DNA of 11,190 bases, taken from contig JAJQRA010000010.1 in assembly GCA_046533095.1 (NCBI GenBank), positions 1 to 11,190 on the forward strand. Reading direction: 5' to 3'. Below the pieces are notes generated by a model. The model was not told the DNA's origin. It searched no databases and was given only the letters and a program-made list of their open reading frames with translations. Positions 7,278 through 11,190 of the stretch are shown in pieces. A program made the position numbers and the translations under genes. Positions within the stretch are counted from its first letter, which is position 1, and each line of letters starts with the position of its first letter. This stretch comes from ZAX-1 sp046533095. Its GTDB lineage: Bacteria; Bacillota; Clostridia; Lachnospirales; Lachnospiraceae.

Positions 7278-7283
7278 GTCAAT

Positions 7284-7828
7284 AAAAAAATTGGTAGATA
7301 ATAACATCTTGCATTTCTAGTATTGGCATTTTACCTTTAAATAAAATACATTGACTCATTTTCAATGTCTTCCTAAATTCCCTGCATGTTTATCATAGCA
7401 ATAAACCATTTATAAGGTTTTATCAGCTATTATTGTGACACGAAATATAAAAGGCTTCATCCATTCGCCTGTTCCGGCAATTCTACTGGATGATATTCTA
7501 AAAAAGCTACATGCCAATCATGGTGGCGATGCCGCCACTCGTTTAATAGGCCCATTAGAGTTGATCGTCAAAAACCTCTATCCGTTTGTAAAACTACTAT
7601 TTCACAAACAGATAGAGGCCACTTTTTTGATGTTATCTAAGCTGTATACTAACGGCGTTATATTCTGGCTCAAAATGCGGTTAAACCCCTCGCCTTTGTC
7701 TGCCAGAATTTTATTTTCCGTTTTTACATTGGCAAACTTGGCAGTGCAAACTCACATCCATTTTGTGTGTGCTAAATCGCTGCTCCCCCTACCGCCTTTA
7801 GGGCCATGAAACTCCAACAAAAAACAGC
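7284..7828. other. Long intergenic region without a recognisable gene
   Basis: About 545 bp between the sigma promoter and the stop of the pterin-synthase-like gene. A plus-strand frame at 7435-7809 is open but has no ribosome site, has no recognisable family, and runs straight through a strong hairpin (7575-7618) and a second inverted repeat (ATTCTGGC 7662-7669 / GCCAGAAT 7702-7709). I therefore do not call it a gene. The region probably holds the remains of a deleted plus-strand unit. Confidence 0.5.
7575..7628 (+). terminator. Strong rho-independent terminator
   Basis: Arms CCTCTATCCGTTTGT (7575-7589) and ACAAACAGATAGAGG (7604-7618) pair over 15 bases with one mismatch around a 14 nt loop, and six T residues follow at 7623-7628. 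It points along the plus strand, yet no intact plus-strand gene precedes it. Confidence 0.75.
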
Positions 7829-8395
7829 TTATTGTTTTTTATATCCGCATTTTGGACAAACGCCATTTTCGTTTAATACAATGCCACATAATGGACAGCG
7901 GTCAATTTTATTTTTGGGCTCATATTCCTGGATAGCGCCATTTACGCCGCTGGTGAATGTGATTTTAGCAATATTCAGCTTGTCTTTTAGCAGATCGTAA
8001 ACGATTTTGATCATACCTTCCACTGTCATTGTTTCTTTTGTTACCACCAGACGGCAATCGGGGTATGCAGTTGCAAGTTCCGTTTTGAAAGCAGGGCCTT
8101 TCATCTGATTGGTTGGTGTACCGTTTTTAATGCCTTGTTTCTCGTAAACATCCAGTATTGCAGGCAGCAAAGGATCATCTTCTCTTAATACCAGCGCATG
8201 ATCAAAGTTCTGTAAAACTTCCCAAGCAGTTTTTTGAATTTCATTGCAAGGGAATACCATATTAACACCAGCGTTAACAGAATCTTCCACTTCTAAAGTC
8301 AAAACCCCTGTATGCCCATGTAAATACTGTGCTTCTCCTAAAAATCCATAAAACCTGTGTGCGTATTGCAGATCTAGCTTTGTAAAACTTCTCAT
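7829..8395 (-). CDS. QueD/6-pyruvoyl-tetrahydropterin synthase-like protein with C-terminal zinc ribbon
   Basis: A 188-residue protein of the tunnelling-fold pterin synthase family, which in queuosine or folate routes acts on dihydroneopterin triphosphate. The zinc ligands are present: His13 (YAHRFYG) and His26/His28 (LHGHTG). FDHALVLREDDPLL (64-77) matches the family block carrying the catalytic Asp-His pair. However, the position normally held by the catalytic Cys four residues before HGH is Ala22. The usual C-terminal Glu in a ...ET... motif is replaced in ITFTSGVNGAIQEYEP. An added zinc ribbon, CPLCG (167-171) and CPKCG (180-184), extends the C-terminus. It is therefore a divergent paralog and probably not a standard QueD; I give no gene symbol. 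The start at 8395 has AAGGGGG eight bases upstream. It is the second gene after the Fur-type pseudogene, 22 bp away, and probably shares its promoter. Confidence 0.8.
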   Translation of the reverse strand: MRSFTKLDLQYAHRFYGFLGEAQYLHGHTGVLTLEVEDSVNAGVNMVFPCNEIQKTAWEVLQNFDHALVLREDDPLLPAILDVYEKQGIKNGTPTNQMKGPAFKTELATAYPDCRLVVTKETMTVEGMIKIVYDLLKDKLNIAKITFTSGVNGAIQEYEPKNKIDRCPLCGIVLNENGVCPKCGYKKQ

Positions 8396-8417
8396 CGTGA
8401 TGCCCCCTTCTATTTTT

Positions 8418-8850
8418 CATATATTTACAGGTGATAGCCACCCTGTATTTACCCTTGACATGCAGTTGCATGCCATCTTGCATTTCGGACAGATCCCATT
8501 AAACAAAATATCATGACCGCTAAAATCAAAACCGTGTGCATCCTTGATTCTTTTTCCAAGTCTATCCTATATTCCATATCGACATCAAAGATTTCACCAC
8601 ATTGCAGGCACTTTGCGTGATCATGATCTACACATCAAGATTCAAAGCGATCTGCGCCTCCCGTTACTTTCGCCTTGCGGATTTCATTGCCCGCAGCAAG
8701 CTGGTTGAGATTTCGATACACGGTGCCTCTGCTGATATGTAGATACGCCTTCACAATCTCCTGATAAATATCATCATCAGCATGGCAGTTCATTCTGCGT
8801 ACAGCATCCACAACCAAAGAGCTTTGGACTGTTTTCGTTTGAGTGGTATA
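8418..8850 (-). pseudogene. Fur/PerR-family metalloregulator, disrupted
   Basis: The winged-helix half reads VVDAVRRMNCHADDDIYQEI and then AYLHISRGTVYRNLNQLAAG, followed by IRKAKVTGGADRF, characteristic of PerR/Fur repressors. An in-frame TGA (8635-8637) interrupts just after ADRFES. The same frame then gives the metal-site block VDHDHAKCLQCGEIFDVD. A one-base loss in an A-run near 8549-8555 must be corrected to read KDAHGFDFSGHDILFNG and the structural zinc site CPKCKMACNC, ending at TGA 8418-8420. No ATG or ribosome site is visible at the expected N-terminus (reading ...YTTQTKTVQSSL before VVDAV). The HPT usually present in NCHPTADD is shortened to NCHADDD. It normally would repress its own operon, including the downstream pterin-synthase-like gene, in response to metal or peroxide. 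Confidence 0.85.
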
Positions 8851-8900
8851 TTGTGTACCCGCGATATTAGTACAATATACTAATTAAGAATGATTGTCAA
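8846..8900 (-). promoter_or_regulatory. Promoter with Fur-like operator and palindromes
   Basis: On the minus strand a consensus TTGACA (8895-8900) is followed by a TATATT/TATTGT -10 about 15-17 bp later. Overlapping the -35, TGACAATCATTCTTA (8885-8899) matches 11 of 14 defined positions of the 7-1-7 Fur box TGATAATnATTATCA. Over the -10 lies the perfect palindrome ATTAGTA-5-TACTAAT (8866-8884). Another perfect inverted repeat, GTATATTGT (8846-8854) / ACAATATAC (8872-8880), spans the likely transcript start. This is a convincing repressible promoter for the regulator and the gene behind it. Confidence 0.6.
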
Positions 8901-9047
8901 CAGATTTTTCGCCTCATCTAAAAATCCACTGGCAAACGCAAAATTCATCAATTGATGGGAGTGTTGCAGAACGGCAATCAGCGAACGGACACCCCCTTTT
9001 CCAATGAAAAATCTTAAAAGTAAAGTAGGCACCTTAAAGTGCTGTAG

Positions 9048-9122
9048 TATCTTTTTGGTAACTATCGGGATTTAGATGGAGAGGAAACATATACTGATGA
9101 AGATTTATCTCTTTGCCAATAG
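9048..9122 (+). pseudogene. Possible C-terminal tail of a lost plus-strand gene
   Basis: A start-less plus-strand frame reads YLFGNYRDLDGEETYTDEDL followed by SLCQ and a TAG, directly before a strong hairpin terminator. The acidic, motif-like ending suggests the last 24 residues of a former protein, preceded by an in-frame TAG at 9045. No family is recognised. The 8901-9047 stretch upstream holds nothing else that I can identify. Confidence 0.25.
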
Positions 9123-9128
9123 TAGTAA

Positions 9129-9168
9129 AAAATACCGTTATATGACATCCTACATAAAACGGTATTTT
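9129..9168. terminator. Strong, probably bidirectional terminator
   Basis: Sixteen-base arms (9129-9144 and 9153-9168; core AAAATACCGTT / AACGGTATTTT perfect) enclose an 8 nt loop, with A-runs on one side and T-runs on the other. It lies 11 bp beyond the stop of the minus-strand winged-helix fragment and just after the plus-strand tail at 9048-9122, so it could serve both strands. Confidence 0.8.
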
Positions 9169-9178
9169 CTATATTTCA

Positions 9179-9520
9179 TTATAAAATAATCCACTTGCCT
9201 TTTTGGCTATTGCCTGCTCTTTTGATTATTCCAGATTCTTTCATAAAGTCCATATAATACTTAACTGTACTGGCTTCTTCACCTATCCTGTCAGCAATTT
9301 TTTGCTGTGAAAGTGTAGGTTCGTCACAAATCACCTTTAAAATACGGGCAACCACTAGATTGCCATTCTCCCGGATAACTCGGTTAGTAGATTGGTCAGT
9401 AGCTTGGTCGGTGTTATTAACCAAGCTTTTAAACATAACCATAATATCTTCTCGCTTAATTGTATATTCAGGCATTGGATTTCCAGCTTCTAAACAGCTA
9501 TCCTTGATTTTTTCAATTCC
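9179..9520 (-). pseudogene. C-terminal winged-helix fragment of a Schlafen/AlbA-AAA_4-type ATP-binding protein
   Basis: In frame from about 9514 to the stop at 9179, the sequence reads EKIKDSCLEAGNPMPEYTI then REDIMVMF, a linker motif typical of COG2865-like putative DNA-binding/ATPase proteins. A winged-helix domain follows: VVARILKVICDEPTLSQQKI, then IGEEASTVKYYMDFMKESG and IIKRAGNSQKGKWIIL. The N-terminal AlbA/Schlafen AAA domain (several hundred residues) is absent. The only ATG in frame (9475) lies in the middle of the linker motif and has no ribosome site, so independent expression is unlikely. The fragment begins exactly where the N-terminal part of a different ATPase gene ends. Confidence 0.75.
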
Positions 9521-9705
9521 GGGTCGGTTTCAGCCATCCGCCGGGCTTCCATATCATCAAGCGTAACATAACTGCGCCCGTCTTCGGCAAGTTTGCACAA
9601 AGTTGTGGTTTTTCCGACCTGGCGCAGTCCGGTTATGATGAGCGCGGAGTACGATTTTGAGATTTCAAGAATCGTCGGCTCAATGTCACGTTTTATATAA
9701 TCCAT
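9490..9705 (-). pseudogene. AAA_14-type ATPase (DUF4143-linked family), N-terminal fragment
   Basis: The first roughly 65 residues of an ATPase usually about 400 residues long. Typical family features are the start MDYIKRDIEPTILE, Walker A GLRQVGKT at 26-33 within ALIITGLRQVGKTTTL, and the YVTLDDMEARRMAETDPEL block (about 46-64). After that the reading frame changes to unrelated residues (KKSRIAV) and stops at 9490, so Walker B, the sensor regions and the C-terminal DUF4143 domain are gone. The ATG at 9705 has a GAGAGGTG ribosome site and a strong promoter, so a 71-residue truncated peptide may still be made. Confidence 0.8.
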
Positions 9706-9740
9706 AATGGCACCTCTCGTTTAATATTCGATGTAATCTT

Positions 9741-9769
9741 ATCATAGCCGAAAGCAAGAGGGGAATCAA
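9741..9769 (-). promoter_or_regulatory. Sigma70 promoter of the truncated AAA_14 gene
   Basis: On the minus strand TTGATT (9764-9769) is followed after exactly 17 bp by TATGAT (9741-9746), about 35 bp before the ATG at 9705. No operator is obvious. Confidence 0.6.
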
Positions 9770-9985
9770 GCGATATTTTGAAAACATTTCGTGGGATGTG
9801 AATTTTCTCACACCTTGCGATTCAAGGATGTCATATAAATAACGCACTTCTAATTCGTGTTTTATCGGTACAAATGCGAAGTCATTTTCATTGTTCCAAA
9901 ACAAGACAGCAGGCCACAAGTCTGCTTGCCGAAGTGCTACATCGAAATTCGGAAACGCATCAAAAATTGCCAGTTTAACGGTCAA
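9770..9985 (-). pseudogene. Unidentified gene fragment
   Basis: A minus-strand frame with only a TTG possible start reads IFDAFPNFDVALRQADLWPA, VLFWNNENDFAFVPIKHEL and EVRYLYDILESQGVRKF before decaying into promoter sequence for the next gene. The composition is convincingly protein-like, but I do not recognise the family. There is no ribosome site, and the frame is closed upstream within a few codons. It is probably an internal or C-terminal piece of a deleted gene. Confidence 0.4.
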
Positions 9986-10138
9986 ATGTTTCCGACATTA
10001 GGCCTGTCACATGGAAAATAAATTTGGGAACTTGCCAATGACTACTTGACACAATCTTAATAAGATTATCGAAATCTTTAAGTGTGGAATTCGAAGAATT
10101 CTCAGAATAAACTCAACAAAAACCAATGAAACGTTGTT

Positions 10139-10490
10139 TCAAAATTCGGTAGTTCCATCACCTTTAAAAGCAATCAGAGCGTCTTCTAATTCAGCATAGA
10201 TGTACTTGTTTACATCTGCCATTGTTGTCTCTAATTCCAATGGGAATATTTTCCGCTCGCATTTGTTGTCGTCTTTTAGTAGCTGTTCAGCTTCGACATT
10301 TATCAACTTGTTAAGGAAAAGTAGGGGGGGAAATATCCGCAGATATACAAGTCGTGGGAAGCGAATTGGGACGACAAAAACGAACAGCGTTCGCCATCCG
10401 TTTTAGGGTAAAATCCGCGTCACCGCTCGGGTCGATCTCCACCGTTGCCCTGTCCTGAAACGTGGCAAAAGTCAGTAGTATTATGCACAA
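10139..10490 (-). pseudogene. Decayed coding sequence in two frames, family unknown
   Basis: Two overlapping minus-strand frames, both without start codons. The upstream one (10311-10490) contains TFATFQDRATVEIDPSGDAD followed by FTLKRMANAVRF. The downstream one (10139-10402) contains LNKLINVEAEQLLKDDNKCE, RKIFPLELETTMADVN and KYIYAELEDALIAFKGDGTTEF, ending at TGA 10139-10141. They may be halves of one gene shifted at or near the run of seven C at about 10325 (read on the minus strand), or two unrelated pieces. A small hairpin (TGAAAC-3-GTTTCA, 10127-10141) overlaps the stop and could be a weak terminator. No domain is recognised. The 9986-10126 stretch beyond holds nothing I can identify. 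Confidence 0.35.
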
Positions 10491-10563
10491 TTAGCAAGAA
10501 GATTATTCCATTTACACAGTTTGCGCGACACTCCCTCCATTGTAATAAGAAAGGGTATAGATG

Positions 10564-10984
10564 TTTTGATGTAAAACGGGCCCGTTTTCATCAAATTCGC
10601 TGATTTCACAGCACTTTTATGATAGGGCTAAATCAGTGGAAACCCTTGTATTTGAGGGCACTGAAAAAGTCTCATTTATTCAAATATCTTACCATTTTTA
10701 TGCGGTTTATAGATATCATATAGAGATAAAATGGACTTTTTCAGTGCCCTCGTATTTACTGGTTTCTTACAAACCTAGCCCTATCTTTGTCCAATCCCCA
10801 CTACGTAATCCGTATATTATTAAACGCTTGGAACAAATCAAGCCGACCATAGCCCGCTAGTGTCAAGTATTTGCCGCGTGATTTTTGATCTTTTTTTCGG
10901 ATTAAAATCCGCAAAGCCCTATAACTTCGTTGGGCTAATGTTAAGTTCTTGTCATGTTTTATTTTCTTGGTGTTAAGTTAGTGC
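10564..10984. repeat. Direct repeat, copy B, with MITE insertion
   Basis: The second copy of the repeat at 74-385, same orientation. The identical 63 bp core is at 10805-10867. It is longer because of a 98 bp element (10654-10751) plus a 6 bp target duplication inserted in the loop of the internal hairpin. The outer hairpin arms GATAGGGCTA (10621-10630) and TAGCCCTATC (10776-10785) are kept. A single-base difference (GATTTCACAG against GATTTTCAG) breaks the frame that is open in copy A. The candidate minus-strand promoter TTGATT-16-TAATAT is at 10814-10841. Confidence 0.85.
10654..10751. mobile_element. 98 bp MITE-like element
   Basis: Perfect 18 bp terminal inverted repeats GAGGGCACTGAAAAAGTC (10654-10671) and its complement (10734-10751) flank an AT-rich, non-coding centre; pairing resumes after one gap (CATTT/AAATG). 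Direct GTATTT duplications flank it at 10648-10653 and 10752-10757. Copy A of the host repeat shows the unoccupied site with a single ATATTT (153-158). It encodes no protein, so mobilisation would need a transposase supplied elsewhere by an IS with matching ends. Confidence 0.85.
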
Positions 10985-11032
10985 CATGTTCACTTCGTAT
11001 CGTGTTTACTGGTAAAGTTGCTATAAATCGTT

Positions 11033-11190
11033 TTAAAGTTCCAGATCGTCGTCATCTTCTTTTGGCTCTATGAAGTAGTCGATTTTTCTTGGTATGCCAC
11101 TGTCTACCAGCGATTTCCGGCGTTCAAGACGTTCACGCGCTTGGCTGGTTATATCTCTAATCTTACTCTCAAATTCAGATTTCGGTGGCA
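11033..11190 (-). CDS. 3' end of an unrecognised gene (partial)
   Basis: The open frame enters from the right edge and ends at TAA 11033-11035. The 52 visible residues run PPKSEFESKIRDITSQARER, then LERRKSLVDSGIPRKIDYFI, then EPKEDDDDLEL. This gives a probable amphipathic or coiled-coil basic helix followed by a strongly acidic tail. The stop lies about 50 bp from the edge of repeat copy B, so the repeat could be the downstream end of the same element, for example an IS with this as its transposase or helper gene. I cannot assign a family from the C-terminus alone. Confidence 0.55.
   Translation of the reverse strand, partial: PPKSEFESKIRDITSQARERLERRKSLVDSGIPRKIDYFIEPKEDDDDLEL

Noticed and set aside
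7214..7282. N-terminal extension of the sigma factor by 23 residues
   Set aside because: The upstream start has no ribosome site and would place the TGAAAC/CGTA promoter inside the coding region; the ATG at 7213 has GGGAGG at good spacing and fits ECF sigma length.
7401..7422. AAACC...GGTTT palindrome as an operator for the ECF operon
   Set aside because: Short, AT-rich and more than 120 bp upstream of the ECF promoter; expected by chance in such sequence.
7435..7809. 124-codon plus-strand open frame
   Set aside because: No ribosome site, no recognisable protein family, and it reads through a strong terminator hairpin.
10330..10400. Plus-strand reading IYKSWEANWDD, resembling an IS256 transposase piece
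   Set aside because: Only about ten residues look similar and the sequence then departs; the minus-strand frames across the same bases are longer and more protein-like.
10636..10860. 74-codon plus-strand frame across repeat copy B
   Set aside because: It runs through the inserted MITE and exists only because of the insertion.
1..11190. CRISPR array, tRNA or rRNA
   Set aside because: No regularly spaced short repeats and no tRNA cloverleaf or rRNA signature were found on either strand by eye.

Overview
The window looks like an accessory, heavily reworked stretch of a low-to-moderate GC anaerobic Firmicute, most likely a gut Clostridia (Lachnospiraceae or relatives). This is an inference from AGGAGG ribosome sites, an Rpn-like nuclease gene and an IS1634-like transposase of types common in that group, a PerR/Fur-type repressor and the general codon use. 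No rRNA, tRNA or CRISPR was seen.

Layout, left to right. 1-447: no intact gene; a roughly 310 bp repeat (74-385) that recurs in direct orientation at 10564-10984, with a hairpin inside it. 448-1446 (minus): a short gene tail and an Rpn-family nuclease pseudogene with one amber codon and one frameshift. 1498-2324 (plus): the 3' part of an IS1634-like transposase, 5'-truncated exactly where the Rpn promoter lies. 2567-7213 (minus): the one intact multi-gene system, in transcription order an ECF sigma factor, a six-helix membrane protein, an ABC ATPase and two paralogous ABC-2 permeases. The genes overlap or nearly touch (11 bp overlap, 14 bp gap, 4 bp ATGA overlap, 1 bp gap), and an ECF-type promoter (TGAAAC-17-CGTA) precedes the sigma gene. 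7829-8395 (minus): an intact QueD/6-pyruvoyl-tetrahydropterin-synthase-fold protein that lacks the usual catalytic Cys and carries a C-terminal zinc ribbon. It follows a Fur/PerR-type regulator pseudogene (8418-8850) that still has a good promoter and operator-like palindromes. 9048-10490: gene debris, including a junction between the N-terminus of an AAA_14-type ATPase and the C-terminus of a Schlafen/AlbA-AAA_4-type protein. 10564-10984: the second repeat copy, interrupted by a 98 bp MITE-like element with a 6 bp target duplication. 11033-11190 (minus): the 3' end of an unrecognised gene.

How it works together (inference): the sigma factor probably activates its own operon in response to an envelope or antimicrobial-type signal, the membrane protein may be its anti-sigma partner or an extra permease subunit, and the ABC-2 transporter is the effector. 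The rest of the window is dominated by decay and mobile-element activity. The two direct repeats enclose about 10.2 kb and could allow deletion of the whole block by homologous recombination.
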